Of a DNA stretch of 35,242 nt, positions 15,218 through 24,695 are shown piece by piece. Position 1 is the first letter of the stretch. Every line of letters starts with the position of its first letter. This DNA comes from an uncultured Oscillospiraceae bacterium. GTDB lineage: Bacteria; Bacillota; Clostridia; Oscillospirales; Oscillospiraceae. Location of the stretch: the NCBI GenBank assembly GCA_947631395.1, contig CANRLF010000020.1, positions 1 to 35,242 on the forward strand, given 5' to 3'. The notes under the pieces are model-generated. The model was not told the DNA's origin. It made no database searches and saw only the letters and a list, made by a program, of their open reading frames with translations. The position numbers and the translations under genes were made by a program.

Positions 15218-16624
15218 TTAGTGCGTCACAAAGAACATGACCGCAAAGAGCGCCGCGATCACCCATGTCCCCGCCTTTACCTTCCTTGCCTTTCCGGTGA
15301 ACACGCTTATAAGCACATAGGAGATCACGCCGAAGGCAATGCCGTAGGAAATATTGTAAGTCATCGGCATCATCGCCAGGGTCAGGAACGCCGGGACTGC
15401 CTCCTCCGTTTTAAGCCAGTCTATATTCCTGGCGCAGTTCATCATCATAATCCCCACGTATATGAGCGCCGCCGCTGTGGCGCATCCCGGTACGAGCTTC
15501 GCGATGGGGCTTAAAAACATACTTGCAAAGAACAGCGCCCCCGTCACCATGGCGGCCAAGCCCGTCTTTCCGCCCTCCGCGATACCCGTGGAGGCCTCCA
15601 CATATGAGCTTACCGTGGATGTGCCGCAGACCGCTCCGGCCGTGGTGGCTATGGCGTCCGCAAGCATCGCCTTATCCATGTTGGGCACCTCTCCCTCTTT
15701 GGTCAGAAGATTTCCCCTGGCGCAGGCCCCATACAGTGTGCCGATCGTGTCGAACATATCCACCAGGCAGAACGCCAGCGCCGTCGTCACGATCAATATG
15801 GCAAGCTCCGTTCCGCTGTGGTTGGCCAGATACGGCGAAAAATCAAAGCCCTCCGTAAAGACCCTGCCGAAGGCCTGTGTGCCAAAGTCCCCAAACGCCG
15901 CGAACGGGTTAAAATTCAGATTGTCCGCAAAGCCCTTATAAAATCCGGGGACGGTTAAGCCGAGAAGGTAATACAGCGCCGTTCCCCCCAGTATGCCCCA
16001 GAGCACAGCGCCCTTTACCCGCTTGCACGTCAGCACCGCGATGGCGGTCAAAACGGCGATGGTGACGAGCATCGGCATAATGTCCTTCCACGTCGCGTTT
16101 CCGGACAGAAGGTTGAAGGACGCGAGGCTGACAAAGGTGGATGGATCCGCCACCACGATCCCCGAATCCTTGAGCCCTATGAAGGCGATAAACAGCCCGA
16201 CTCCCGCGGGGATCGACACCCTTACCGCTGTCGGTATAGCCTCAAATATTTTCTTTCGCAATCCCGTCACCGTGAGCAGTATGAACAGGATGCCGTCAAG
16301 CAGAATGAGCACCAGGGCATTGGCGTAGCTGAGCCCAAAGCCGAAACACACCGTGTAGACAAAGAAGGCATTGGAGCCCATGGCTGACGCCTGCGCCAGC
16401 GGCAGATTTGCCATAAGCCCGATCAGCACCGTCCCGATACAGGCGGAGATCGCTGTGGCGATATAGATCGCGTTGTACGACACCCCCGGAAGCTCCGCGA
16501 ACATCCCCGAATTGACCATGAGGATATACGCCATGGTCATAAATGTCGTGACGCCCGCCAGAGCCTCCGTTCTCACTGTGGAGCCGGCTTCCTTAACATG
16601 GAATATTTTTTCCGTTGATAACAT
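15218..16624 (-). CDS. NCS2-family purine permease (AzgA/PbuG type)
   Basis: 468-aa polytopic membrane protein of the nucleobase:cation symporter-2 (AzgA branch). Known members import hypoxanthine, guanine or adenine. Diagnostic stretches are MAYILMVNSGM near 31-41, ASAMGSNAFF near 78-87, LVDMFDTIGTLYG near 290-300 and TSTVSSYVEASTGIAEGGKTGL near 335-355. The ATG at 16624 has AAGGA just upstream and lies 36 bp after the ABC importer gene, so the two are probably co-transcribed. No purine riboswitch is seen or would fit in this gap. Exact substrate not determined. Confidence 0.93.
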   Translation of the reverse strand: MLSTEKIFHVKEAGSTVRTEALAGVTTFMTMAYILMVNSGMFAELPGVSYNAIYIATAISACIGTVLIGLMANLPLAQASAMGSNAFFVYTVCFGFGLSYANALVLILLDGILFILLTVTGLRKKIFEAIPTAVRVSIPAGVGLFIAFIGLKDSGIVVADPSTFVSLASFNLLSGNATWKDIMPMLVTIAVLTAIAVLTCKRVKGAVLWGILGGTALYYLLGLTVPGFYKGFADNLNFNPFAAFGDFGTQAFGRVFTEGFDFSPYLANHSGTELAILIVTTALAFCLVDMFDTIGTLYGACARGNLLTKEGEVPNMDKAMLADAIATTAGAVCGTSTVSSYVEASTGIAEGGKTGLAAMVTGALFFASMFLSPIAKLVPGCATAAALIYVGIMMMNCARNIDWLKTEEAVPAFLTLAMMPMTYNISYGIAFGVISYVLISVFTGKARKVKAGTWVIAALFAVMFFVTH

Positions 16625-16660
16625 AGATCCTTACACCCCGTTCTTTAAAATTATTCTGTT

Positions 16661-19600
16661 TTAAAATACGACGGTCACCGTGTTGACCCCGTCGGCATAG
16701 GCGTAACTGCTGCTCTTGGTCCGGCTGACAGCCAGCGCCGCGCTCAGCTCATCCCCCTGTGTCAGCGGGTCGAACTCCACCCCATTCCAGCGTATGACGG
16801 CTTCGCATTCGCCTCCGTCCTCACCGCAAATGGCGTCGAAGCTCAGGCCGCACCCGTCCTCCGGCAATGTCGGCAGTATGCTCGTCACGCACAGCTCCTC
16901 AAAGATCTGCTGGTACTTGAGTGACTGCCTCGCGCTCAGCAGCTGCTTGCGGGCAAAGCGGTCGATGTCCGCCGCCGCGCCGATAAAGTCAAACTCCCTG
17001 GAGGCAATATCGAGATGCAGTGTTTTCAGCCGGTGGACAAACGCCCGGCATCTGTCGGTTTTCGGCTGATCGAACACCTGCCCCGGCGTCCCCTCCTCAT
17101 AAACGACGCCTTCGTCCATGTAAAATACCCGCGTGGATACATCCTTGGCAAACTTCATCTCATGGGTGACGATAAGCATGGTCAGCCCCTGCTCGGCAAG
17201 GGCGCGGATTACCGCCAGCACCTCTCCCACCATGGTGGGATCCAGCGCGCTTGTCGGCTCGTCAAACAGTACGATCTCCGGTCGCATTCCCAGAGTGCGG
17301 GCAATGGCGACACGCTGTTTTTGACCGCCGGAAAGCTCATCCGGGTAGTTGAGCTCCTTTTCCGCAAGTCCCACGCTTGACAGCAGCCGCATTCCCCGCT
17401 CATATGCCTCTTGCCGCGTACAGCCGAGCAGCTCCACCGGCCCCAGCATGATGTTTTCTATCACCGTAAGATGTGCGAACAGGTTAAAGCTCTGGAACAC
17501 CATTCCCATGCGCCGGCGCACGCCGCCCAGCTGCGACGCCTTTACGCCCGTCACCGGCTGGCCGAACACCTCTATCCGTCCCTCCGTCGGCGTCTCCAGC
17601 CGGTTGATACAGCGCAGAAGTGTGCTCTTTCCCGTGCCGGAGGGCCCGATGACGGAGATGACATCCCCCTTGTTTATGACGGCGTTAACGTCCTTAAGGG
17701 GCGTCGCGTTGGGGAATACCTTCTTCAAATGGGAGATCGTGATGACCGGTTCCCCGTTTTGCGTAGCCTTCGTCTCCTCCGGAGCCTCCGCCAGGGGAAT
17801 ATTCCTGTCCACTCCCTTTGGCTCCCGGCGCCGGCGGCGCGGATCGACCTTCCTCTCCACCAGTCCCAGCAGGAGCGTCAGGCACCACGCCAGCAGGAAA
17901 TACAGTACCGCTGTCAATATGAGCGGGAAAAACGCCTCAAAGGTCCGACTGCGGATAAGGTCAGTCACCTTTGTAAGATCCTGCACCGCTATGTACCCCA
18001 CCACGGACGTCATTTTCACCATGGAAATAAACTCGCCCTTGTATACCGGCAGGATATGCCGCGTCGCCTGGGGCGCTATGATCTTCGTGAAGGTCTTGAC
18101 CCGCCCAAAGCCCATGGCGGACGCCGCTTCCCACTGTCCGACGTCCACGGCGTTAATGCCGGTGCGGATCATCTCTGAAACATAGACGCCAAAGTTAATG
18201 GTAAAGCCTATGATCGCCACGGCGATCCCGCTAAGTCTCGCGCCGGCGAACACCACGTAGAACAGCACCATCAACAGCACCAGTACCGGGACCCCCTGGA
18301 TTAGCCTTATAAACGCCGCCGTGATCCCGGAGGCGAATTTGTTGCGACTGCGTCGCAGAAGGCACAAACCAAAGCCCAGCACCGTGCCGAACAAAGCCGC
18401 GAAGATGGAAATGACAAACGTGACCCCAAGGCCCGAGAGGATCATTTTCCACCGGTCCTCCAGGATGAAGTTCTTATAAAAGCTGTTTTTCAGCCCGGTC
18501 CAAAAGTCCGTTTTTCCCTCCTCCACGGACATGCCTATATCCTCGCCCCGGACGACGAGCACCGAACCGCCGATATAATGTGTGGGGGCAAAATCGATGC
18601 TCTCCTTCCGCTCATCTGTGATGCTTATGGCGCCGGATACAATATCCGCCCGTCCGCTTACCAGCATCTGGATCAGCGCGTTGAAGGTGCTCTGGGTGAT
18701 CTCCAGCTTCATCCCCAGCTCCTTGGCTATGAGCGACACAAGCTCCACCTCATATCCGAGGGATTGGCCGTTCCCGCTCACATAGCTCATAGGCTCCATC
18801 GTAGAGTCATGTGCGTACCGCAGGGTGCCGTTGGGCGCGTCGTACTCTCCCACATCGATGGTCTTTTTGCTGTCGTCGGCGCTCAGCCATTTTTCCCGAA
18901 GGGCGTCAAGCGTGCCGTCCTCGGCATATCTCTCAATGATGGCGCTGATCTTATCCGTCAGCGGGCTGTCCTTCTGAAGGCCCAGGCCGTAGGCGTCCGG
19001 CGCCACCGTTTCCGGGAATATCGCCAGATCCGGCTTCCTGACCACCGCCAGCTCCCCGACGGGCATATCGGCCATTACAGCGTCCAGCCCTCCCGCCTGC
19101 AGTGCCAAAAACAGAGCGGAAAAGTCGTCGTAATACCGATATTCACAGCCACTGACGACGGCGTCCAAAAACTCGTTATGGATGGTACCCGTCACCGCTC
19201 CCACTGTCGCACCGGCAAAATCCTGGAGCGTCCTGAATCGCACATCAAACTGTCCGCGATTTGCTACTACCGCCACCACGCCGCCCGTGTAATCAGGCTC
19301 GGCGAAGTTGACGCTTTCCGACCGCTCCTCCGTCACAGTCATGCCGGCGGCCGACACGTCGTATGTACCGGTGGCAAGGCCCGCGAAAATAGACGAGAGC
19401 TCCACGCCGGTCACCTCCAGCCCGTATCCCCTGGCCTTGCAGAAGCGGGCCATGATGTCGATGTCGTATCCGACGATCTGGTTGTCCTTGATATAGCTGA
19501 AGGGCGCCACGTCGGTTTTTACCGCCATCCGGATGACGCCGTTCTCCGCCGGGAAGGTCGTCCAATCCTCCACCACCTGTTTACTCTCGTCCGTGCCTAT

Positions 19601-20068
19601 CCAGATCGCGTCTATTTCCTCCAGTGTCCCGTCCGCCTTGATCTGCGCCAAAAACTCGTTATACTCGTCCCTCAGCGCCGCGCCCCGGTCGGTCTTGGAA
19701 AAAGCGGCGGCGTAGCTCTCCTCCACCAGCACATCCGGCAGGTATGTCACCGCCTGGTTTTCCATGCACAGCAGACGGGCGATGGGCTCGTCCATCAAAA
19801 AAGCGGCGATCTTCCCCTGCTCCACCGCCAGAGCCAGATCCGGGACCCGGTCGTAATACTGCTTTTCCGCGTCCTCGATCAGGTTGTCGGTATGTACGTC
19901 AAAGCTGGACCCGGTCATCACGCCGATGGCCTGTCCGTCCAACTGACGGACGTCGGTTATCGCCACGTCCTTCCCTCCGCCTTGCCCACAGCCTCCAAGG
20001 ATCAGGCATATGAGAACGGCCGCCAATGTCAGCGCGAGAAGGGACCTCTTTTTCAACCGTATCACCAT
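16661..20068 (-). CDS. Single-chain polar amino-acid ABC importer with RsbW-like tail
   Basis: 1135-aa fusion. Lipoprotein-type signal (LGGC, Cys27). Residues about 36-158: C-terminal part of a family 3 solute-binding protein. About 178-396: a full family 3 binding protein ([35 protein letters not shown]). About 415-508: only the first lobe of a further one. About 540-740: HisM/GlnP-type permease with [14 protein letters not shown] coupling loop (647-660). About 775-1005: GlnQ/HisP-type ATPase with Walker [10 protein letters not shown] (808-816), signature LSGGQ (912-916) and Walker B LFDEP (934-938). About 1014-1135: an extra domain ending [11 protein letters not shown]...[10 protein letters not shown] that mirrors the RsbW-like domain end of the next gene upstream ([14 protein letters not shown]...[10 protein letters not shown]) but lacks the N-box Asn (EELCVTSI), the DxG motif (WNG) and the glycine lid. 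Likely an uptake system for polar amino acids. The ATG at 20068 uses a GGAGG inside the preceding stop region, one base after the phosphatase gene. Confidence 0.9.
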   Translation of the reverse strand: MVIRLKKRSLLALTLAAVLICLILGGCGQGGGKDVAITDVRQLDGQAIGVMTGSSFDVHTDNLIEDAEKQYYDRVPDLALAVEQGKIAAFLMDEPIARLLCMENQAVTYLPDVLVEESYAAAFSKTDRGAALRDEYNEFLAQIKADGTLEEIDAIWIGTDESKQVVEDWTTFPAENGVIRMAVKTDVAPFSYIKDNQIVGYDIDIMARFCKARGYGLEVTGVELSSIFAGLATGTYDVSAAGMTVTEERSESVNFAEPDYTGGVVAVVANRGQFDVRFRTLQDFAGATVGAVTGTIHNEFLDAVVSGCEYRYYDDFSALFLALQAGGLDAVMADMPVGELAVVRKPDLAIFPETVAPDAYGLGLQKDSPLTDKISAIIERYAEDGTLDALREKWLSADDSKKTIDVGEYDAPNGTLRYAHDSTMEPMSYVSGNGQSLGYEVELVSLIAKELGMKLEITQSTFNALIQMLVSGRADIVSGAISITDERKESIDFAPTHYIGGSVLVVRGEDIGMSVEEGKTDFWTGLKNSFYKNFILEDRWKMILSGLGVTFVISIFAALFGTVLGFGLCLLRRSRNKFASGITAAFIRLIQGVPVLVLLMVLFYVVFAGARLSGIAVAIIGFTINFGVYVSEMIRTGINAVDVGQWEAASAMGFGRVKTFTKIIAPQATRHILPVYKGEFISMVKMTSVVGYIAVQDLTKVTDLIRSRTFEAFFPLILTAVLYFLLAWCLTLLLGLVERKVDPRRRRREPKGVDRNIPLAEAPEETKATQNGEPVITISHLKKVFPNATPLKDVNAVINKGDVISVIGPSGTGKSTLLRCINRLETPTEGRIEVFGQPVTGVKASQLGGVRRRMGMVFQSFNLFAHLTVIENIMLGPVELLGCTRQEAYERGMRLLSSVGLAEKELNYPDELSGGQKQRVAIARTLGMRPEIVLFDEPTSALDPTMVGEVLAVIRALAEQGLTMLIVTHEMKFAKDVSTRVFYMDEGVVYEEGTPGQVFDQPKTDRCRAFVHRLKTLHLDIASREFDFIGAAADIDRFARKQLLSARQSLKYQQIFEELCVTSILPTLPEDGCGLSFDAICGEDGGECEAVIRWNGVEFDPLTQGDELSAALAVSRTKSSSYAYADGVNTVTVVF

Positions 20069-20069
20069 T

Positions 20070-22913
20070 TTATTCCTCCCAGCTCTTTTTCAGCGTCAGT
20101 CGGTTCGTGCCCTCCGAATACTCGTAGGACACGTCGTCCATCGTTTTCTTCACCATAAAAATGCCAAGTCCGCCGATTTCCCTCTCATCCGCCGAAAGTG
20201 TCGTGTCGGGGTCCTCCTTGTCCAGCGGATTGTAGGGACTGCCGTTGTCCACAAATACCAATGTCACGCTGTTCCCGCTTACCGCGCACTCTATCCGCGC
20301 TTCCGTGGCGCCGCTGTAACGCCGGATATTGGAATATATCTCGTCCGCCGCGATGTTCATCTTCGCGGCGATTTTCATGGGCACCTCAGCCCCCTCAAGC
20401 GTCTCCTCCACAAAGGACGCCACGGCCCCCATGGTATCTTCCCTCGGGTCCACCGTGATGCTGTTTTTTGGCGTAAGCCGAAGGCACAGCATGGTCATAT
20501 CGTCAAACTGCGGCGTTTCTCCAACGAATGCGTCCACGTCCTTTTTCACGCCCAGGCATATCTCTTTCGCGCTCGCGCCCTCCATCCTGTCCAGAACGGC
20601 CTTCAGCCTTGCCTCGCCGTAGAGCTCGTTGTGGGCGTCCGTCGCCTCGGTCACTCCGTCCGTATAGAGGAATATCTCGTCTCCCGGCATGAGCTTTAGC
20701 TCGCCGCTTTTGTACTTCACGCCCTCCATACCCGCCAGGACAAAGCCGGGACGTGTCTTAAAGTATTCAAACTCCCCGTCCTTGTGCCTCACAAGCGGCG
20801 GATTATGACCCGCGTTCGCGAAATACACCGTGTACGTCTTAAGATCCAGTATCCCCATCCAGCAGGTCACGAACATTTCCGCCTCGTTGTTCTCGCACAG
20901 GTCCGCGTTTGCCCTCGTCAGGATCCTTGATACGTCGCTCTCCTTGTCGGCGCGGCTTTTGATGAGCGTTTTCGCCTTCATCATAAACATCGCCGCCGAT
21001 ATTCCCTTGCCGGACACATCCGCGATAAGAAACGCCAGCCGGTTTTCATCGAGCAGATAGAAGTCGTAAAAATCTCCTCCCACCTCTTTTGCCGTATCCA
21101 TAGTCGCGTAAATGTCAAAGTCCGTCCTGTCCGGGTACGGCGGAAATACGCATGGGAGCGTGGATACCTGTATCGTCTTTGCAAATTCCAGCTCCTTGTC
21201 TATCCTGGCGGCCGCCTCCGCGATATATCCCTTCAATGTGTGCACCGTGGAATTTATGTCGTCGGACAGCGACACAAACTCCTCATTGCTCCGCACGTCC
21301 ACGGTCACATTCAAATTTCCGCCCGTGATCTCTTCCAGAGAGCGGTTGATCTTCTGGATATTCTCCACCACCAGCTTCTTCACCAGGAAGTATATCAATA
21401 CGAACAGCGCCGCGAATACCATGATCTCAATGAACACCGTGGTATATAATTGAATATTGCGGTCAAAAACGACCTCCGACTTTGGCAGCGCCCCGATGAT
21501 ATAATATCCCTCCGTGACGCCGTACATCACATAACAGCTCTTCCCGAAAACCGATTGCGTGAGCGTCTGCCATTCTCTCCCGAATTTCTCGGAGGAAGCG
21601 TCATATTTATCCTCATCCGGTGTCAGTCGGATCCCCGTCACATCGAGAGACATCCCCTCATGTCCGCCCGGGTCGCTCACGAGGCGTAGCTCCTCATTCG
21701 CTATGAGCATAAATCCGTCCTCGCCCACGTGGCGGTTCCTTGTAAGTCCCACCACCTGTCCGTCAATGTCCGCCTGGAACCGTCCCGAGTTGTACCCCAC
21801 CTGCACAAAACCGCCGTTCTCCAAAACAGCCCCCGCGTATTTCATGGAAACGCCCTCGTTACGTGAGATGGGCTGATAACGTTGCACAAGCTCCTTCTCC
21901 CCGTGGATAAGCGCCATAAACTCGTTGGACTGCTCGCCGCTCGTCATGTCAAATCCGATATACGCCGGCGTGGTACTCGCGACGATTATACCGTTTTCGT
22001 CAATGATATTGATCTCCGATACGTCGTTTTCCTCAAGCAGGGACAGAAGTACCGATCCCCCCCGATCCCCGCTCTCGTCCAATTCATCCCTTATCCTCCT
22101 TGTCAGCTCCAAAAGGTTCTCGTCTGACGCGTCGTTAATATCCGCCCTGACATCCTCGATATAAAGGGATAGCATCTTCTCCGCGTCATTCACCGCGAGC
22201 CTTGTCTGAAGCACATAGACAAACAGGCTGGACACCAAAAACGCCAGCACGACGCATAATAGCAGCCACCGTGAAAAGGTCTGCGCCAGCTGATACCTGC
22301 TCCCTCCCCGGACTTTTCTTAACTCGCCCGCCATGGCGGACACCACCAGCATTGCCAGCGTCACCGCCCCCGCGTTCAGGACCACCATCGGCAATGTGCA
22401 TTTCTCCACAAGCTCAAACGCCCTGTGTACGTCCTCCATGTTTATGAGGAACACCATAAGCATGTTAACAACTTCGACCACAGCCCCCGCGGCCAGGCCA
22501 TAGTACCAGAATGGGCGTTTGTTGTCAAACATCCATTTCCGAAGCGCCGCGCCCAGCACCCCCGCGAGAAGCGTTGTGAGGCTCGCCCCGATACCTGTGT
22601 ATACCCCTTCTCCCCATATCGCCGCGAAAAATCTCCACGCGCCTCCGATAAAGCCCGCTAAAATGCCCGCCGGCGCGCCAAAGACAAGTCCCGCGCATAA
22701 TGGAGCGGCATCCCTGGCGCTGATAACGGCCCCATCCACCTGGGAGCCAAACTCCGTGCTCAAAATGGCAAGCAGTCCAAACACAAAGCCATACACGGCC
22801 TGCTTCGTCATCCCGCGCAGCTTTGAAAAGCCCGCTCTTTTATTGCACCAATAGAACACGGCGGACACTATTGCGGGGCACAGGGCCGCCAGCCCAAGCT
22901 GTATGTATAACAT
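20070..22913 (-). CDS. Membrane PP2C phosphatase with LytS-like sensor, cache, HAMP and RsbW-like kinase domain
   Basis: 947-aa signalling protein. Residues about 1-200: six or so membrane helices resembling the 5TM-LYT region (Nxxxxx[27 protein letters not shown]). About 215-235: helix. About 240-490: extracytoplasmic cache-like sensor ([26 protein letters not shown]). About 490-512: helix, then HAMP (about 515-565) and a coiled segment. About 595-813: SpoIIE/RsbU-type PP2C with Asp residues in VGGDFYDF (611-618), [14 protein letters not shown] and QFDDMTML. About 820-947: RsbW/SpoIIAB-like GHKL kinase with N-box ADEIYSN (Asn862), DNGSPYNPL and GGLGIF. It thus carries both the phosphatase and the kinase that would act on the STAS protein encoded 25 bp upstream. 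The ATG at 22913 is chosen for its AGGAGG site; a TTG six codons earlier would lie inside that site. Confidence 0.9.
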   Translation of the reverse strand: MLYIQLGLAALCPAIVSAVFYWCNKRAGFSKLRGMTKQAVYGFVFGLLAILSTEFGSQVDGAVISARDAAPLCAGLVFGAPAGILAGFIGGAWRFFAAIWGEGVYTGIGASLTTLLAGVLGAALRKWMFDNKRPFWYYGLAAGAVVEVVNMLMVFLINMEDVHRAFELVEKCTLPMVVLNAGAVTLAMLVVSAMAGELRKVRGGSRYQLAQTFSRWLLLCVVLAFLVSSLFVYVLQTRLAVNDAEKMLSLYIEDVRADINDASDENLLELTRRIRDELDESGDRGGSVLLSLLEENDVSEINIIDENGIIVASTTPAYIGFDMTSGEQSNEFMALIHGEKELVQRYQPISRNEGVSMKYAGAVLENGGFVQVGYNSGRFQADIDGQVVGLTRNRHVGEDGFMLIANEELRLVSDPGGHEGMSLDVTGIRLTPDEDKYDASSEKFGREWQTLTQSVFGKSCYVMYGVTEGYYIIGALPKSEVVFDRNIQLYTTVFIEIMVFAALFVLIYFLVKKLVVENIQKINRSLEEITGGNLNVTVDVRSNEEFVSLSDDINSTVHTLKGYIAEAAARIDKELEFAKTIQVSTLPCVFPPYPDRTDFDIYATMDTAKEVGGDFYDFYLLDENRLAFLIADVSGKGISAAMFMMKAKTLIKSRADKESDVSRILTRANADLCENNEAEMFVTCWMGILDLKTYTVYFANAGHNPPLVRHKDGEFEYFKTRPGFVLAGMEGVKYKSGELKLMPGDEIFLYTDGVTEATDAHNELYGEARLKAVLDRMEGASAKEICLGVKKDVDAFVGETPQFDDMTMLCLRLTPKNSITVDPREDTMGAVASFVEETLEGAEVPMKIAAKMNIAADEIYSNIRRYSGATEARIECAVSGNSVTLVFVDNGSPYNPLDKEDPDTTLSADEREIGGLGIFMVKKTMDDVSYEYSEGTNRLTLKKSWEE

Positions 22914-22938
22914 AGGACGCCTCCTCTCCAAAGAGAGC

Positions 22939-23235
22939 TTACTCGATCGTTAAAATATCCGAAAATCCCGTGATCTCAAACACTTCCATGACCGTTTCAC
23001 TCACATTTTTTATCCGCATCTCCCCCTGCTTGTTCATAATTTTCTGCATCGCCAGAAGCACACGCAGACCGGCAGACGAGATGTACTCCAGCTTCTCAAA
23101 GTCGAACACAAGGCAGGTGACGCCCCCGACGCTCCCCCTGAGCTCCTCCTCCAGCTTCGGGGAAGTCGTAGTATCCAATCTCCCCTCCACCTTGACTGTC
23201 AAAGCCACTCCGTTCACTGTCTTTTGAATGTTCAT
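22939..23235 (-). CDS. STAS-domain anti-sigma factor antagonist (RsbV/SpoIIAA-like)
   Basis: 98-aa single STAS domain. The phosphorylatable Ser is in YISSAGLRVLL (about 51-61), the signature of RsbV/SpoIIAA proteins. In partner switching the unphosphorylated form binds and blocks an RsbW-type kinase; a kinase inactivates it by phosphorylation and a PP2C phosphatase restores it. Both enzymes are fused in the next gene, 25 bp downstream. The ATG at 23235 has GGAGG 8 bases upstream. No sigma factor gene is present in the window, so the end target may be another protein, possibly the RsbW-like tail of the ABC importer (inference). Confidence 0.94.
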   Translation of the reverse strand: MNIQKTVNGVALTVKVEGRLDTTTSPKLEEELRGSVGGVTCLVFDFEKLEYISSAGLRVLLAMQKIMNKQGEMRIKNVSETVMEVFEITGFSDILTIE

Positions 23236-23272
23236 GGTCTTACCTCCGTAATCAAATTATTTTTTGTTGACC

Positions 23273-24028
23273 TTAAGGACGAGATCCGTCCGTTCGCGGA
23301 TCAACATTCTGATCCCCCTCAGTGGTCTTTAAGTATTCCGCGAACTCATCTGTCGTCAATGTAAACGCGATCTCCGTCCGTGACGGATCGCGCACCAGAA
23401 ACTCCGTCAGCCCATATTCCTGCGTCCCGCCCCAATCGTATGTGTATCCCAGCCTTGTCCAGGGGTAATCGCTTTCAAAATAAGAAAACAGGATGTTGGA
23501 ATCGAACCATTCTTTCCACTCTCCGGTGACAAGGCCGTAATCGTTCACCATCTGTTTTGTCACATCAGTGACAAAGGCCGGACGCACAACATCCCGGGGC
23601 GATACCCAGAAAGCCGTAAATCTGGTGTATCCCTCATCCTCATGTACGCCGAGAAGCTGGGCGAACCGAAGCTCCCGATCAGTTATCTCCTCTCCGTTTT
23701 CCTTAAACCAGCTCTTCATCTCTCCCAGCGAAGTCGCCCAAATATCGCCGTATTCCCCGATAGCTGTCCCGGATTCGCACGCGCTCGGATAGTCATGCCA
23801 TGTTAAGAGCAGTACCCTTTCCCCGGCGTCGTCCCAGATCACCCGGCTGTCCTCGGCCGTCAGTGTGACAAGCGGACGGACCTCCTCATCCTCGGCGAAC
23901 ACCGCGTCGCTCATGGCCGTTTGCCACCGGGAAGCGTTCGAGGTATCCGTTTTCTGCCCGCATGAAGTCAAAACCGTCATCAGCAGAAACACAGTCGCCC
24001 AAAGCCTAAGCTGTTTCTTCATCATCAT
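23273..24028 (-). CDS. Predicted lipoprotein of unknown function
   Basis: 251 aa. Signal sequence with lipobox LTSC (Cys23), so probably anchored outside the membrane. The rest is rich in acidic and aromatic residues (WHDYPSACESG, YGDIWATSLGEMKSWF, SYFESDYPWTRLGYTYDWGG) and looks like a compact extracellular domain; I do not recognise the family. It starts with three ATG codons in a row; the first at 24028 is used, with GAGGG a few bases upstream. It overlaps the upstream 93-aa gene by 23 bp and lies 37 bp before the STAS gene. The context suggests that it assists the extracytoplasmic sensor or the solute-binding modules of the operon. Confidence 0.8.
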   Translation of the reverse strand: MMMKKQLRLWATVFLLMTVLTSCGQKTDTSNASRWQTAMSDAVFAEDEEVRPLVTLTAEDSRVIWDDAGERVLLLTWHDYPSACESGTAIGEYGDIWATSLGEMKSWFKENGEEITDRELRFAQLLGVHEDEGYTRFTAFWVSPRDVVRPAFVTDVTKQMVNDYGLVTGEWKEWFDSNILFSYFESDYPWTRLGYTYDWGGTQEYGLTEFLVRDPSRTEIAFTLTTDEFAEYLKTTEGDQNVDPRTDGSRP

Positions 24029-24287
24029 TCGCCCTCTGTCTCAATAACATCTGATCTGTTTTATGTCTCAGGAGCAACAGCATATCCAGCTGGCTTGAAT
24101 CAATTACCAGACCGTTTTCCCGAAATAACATCAGGAGCTTCCTCCTGTACTCTTTTTCGCTCAGATTTGCGTATTGTTTCGCGAGCTCATCCAGCTTTTG
24201 CCTCAATTTGACATTCGTATCCAATTCCCAGTTGAATTTCGCGGCTTCGTCAAAAGAAAGCCTTTTCTTTTTCCATGGCCATTTCAT
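24006..24287 (-). CDS. Small charged protein of unknown function
   Basis: 93 aa, no signal peptide or membrane segment. Lys-rich start (MKWPWKKKRLSF), then mostly helix-forming, charged sequence (LRQKLDELAKQYANLSEKEY) that could form a coiled coil or bind a partner protein. The frame is open for 45 codons further upstream, but the ATG at 24287 has GGAGGG 9 bases before it, and the upstream part lacks protein-like character. It overlaps the following lipoprotein gene by 23 bp, indicating coupled translation. Not recognised as a known family. Confidence 0.7.
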   Translation of the reverse strand: MKWPWKKKRLSFDEAAKFNWELDTNVKLRQKLDELAKQYANLSEKEYRRKLLMLFRENGLVIDSSQLDMLLLLRHKTDQMLLRQRANDDEETA

Positions 24288-24435
24288 ATAAGATTTCCCT
24301 CCGCGATTTTTCCGATTTACTGATTTTCCTCCGGTTTCAAAAGCTCGTCCGTTTAAGCGCCATATCCCCGCGCTTCCCTCCGAAGCCTTACAGGAGCCCT
24401 TTATCCCTCGCCAGGTTCTCAATGCTCCCGTCGCC

Positions 24436-24480
24436 TTAATAAGTACACGGACAAGGTCTGTTATTGTCGCAAGCGTTCAT
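24436..24480 (-). CDS. 14-codon Cys-rich small ORF (or stump of a DUF6485-like gene)
   Basis: Reads MNACDNNRPCPCTY then TAA. It has a near-perfect ribosome-binding site (AGGAGGG, 24487-24493, about 6 bases before the ATG) and lies just downstream of an extended -10 promoter, so it is probably translated. The pattern Met-x-x-Cys ... Cys-x-Cys-Thr-Tyr resembles, from memory, the start of small Cys-rich DUF6485 proteins of Clostridia, which are about three times longer; here a stop follows at once. It may be a leader peptide, or the intact start of a broken gene whose remains lie in 24288-24435. That remaining stretch shows no other gene. Confidence 0.45.
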   Translation of the reverse strand: MNACDNNRPCPCTY

Positions 24481-24515
24481 AAAAATCCCTCCTGCTTTTA
24501 AATTCGACAGTATTC

Positions 24516-24524
24516 ATTTTACCA
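24516..24524 (-). promoter_or_regulatory. Extended -10 promoter of the partner-switching/transport run
   Basis: On the minus strand TGG-TAAAAT (hexamer at 24516-24521). There is no good -35 box (ATCCTT at the right place), as expected of a promoter that needs an activator; the iterons at 24552-24607 end about 30 bp upstream of the hexamer. Confidence 0.5.
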
Positions 24525-24551
24525 GTTATCTCCCCCAAAAGGATTTTCATT

Positions 24552-24607
24552 GCGGATTTGGTATCTTTTTTTGCGGATATGGTATCCGCATACGCGGATA
24601 TTATATT
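24552..24607. promoter_or_regulatory. Three direct iterons at exact 21-bp spacing (operator candidate)
   Basis: GCGGATTTGGTATC (24552), GCGGATATGGTATC (24573) and GCGGATATTATATT (24594) begin exactly 21 bp apart, two DNA turns, so all three face the same side of the helix. They lie between two divergent promoters that both have weak -35 boxes. A response regulator of the OmpR class (the next gene on the plus strand) would be a natural ligand, but that is inference. Confidence 0.7.
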
Positions 24608-24642
24608 TTCATTTATTTAGAAAATCTTAAGATTTTACCGGC

Positions 24643-24671
24643 TTTCATTATAACAAATTCCCGTGTATAAT
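24643..24671 (+). promoter_or_regulatory. Promoter of the VanR/VanS-like operon
   Basis: TATAAT at 24666-24671 with a poor -35 box (TTTCAT, 24643-24648) at 17 bp. The start codon follows 25 bases after the -10. The weak -35 suggests activation, perhaps through the iterons upstream. Confidence 0.6.
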
Positions 24672-24695
24672 AGGCATATGAAAGGCGGTGGGTAC

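Noticed and set aside
16625-16660. Purine riboswitch before the AzgA-type permease
   Set aside because: Only 36 bp separate it from the preceding gene, too short for the aptamer, and no such motif is visible.
18578-20158. 526-aa plus-strand ORF opposite the ABC importer
   Set aside because: His/Arg/Gln-rich antisense reading of a clearly coding frame; no recognisable domains.
24288-24422. 45-residue N-terminal extension of the 93-aa protein
   Set aside because: It starts from TTG without a ribosome-binding site, whereas ATG 24287 has GGAGGG; the extension is low in protein character.
24552-24607. CRISPR-like direct repeats
   Set aside because: Only three 14-bp repeats with 7-bp gaps and no cas genes; better explained as regulator-binding iterons.
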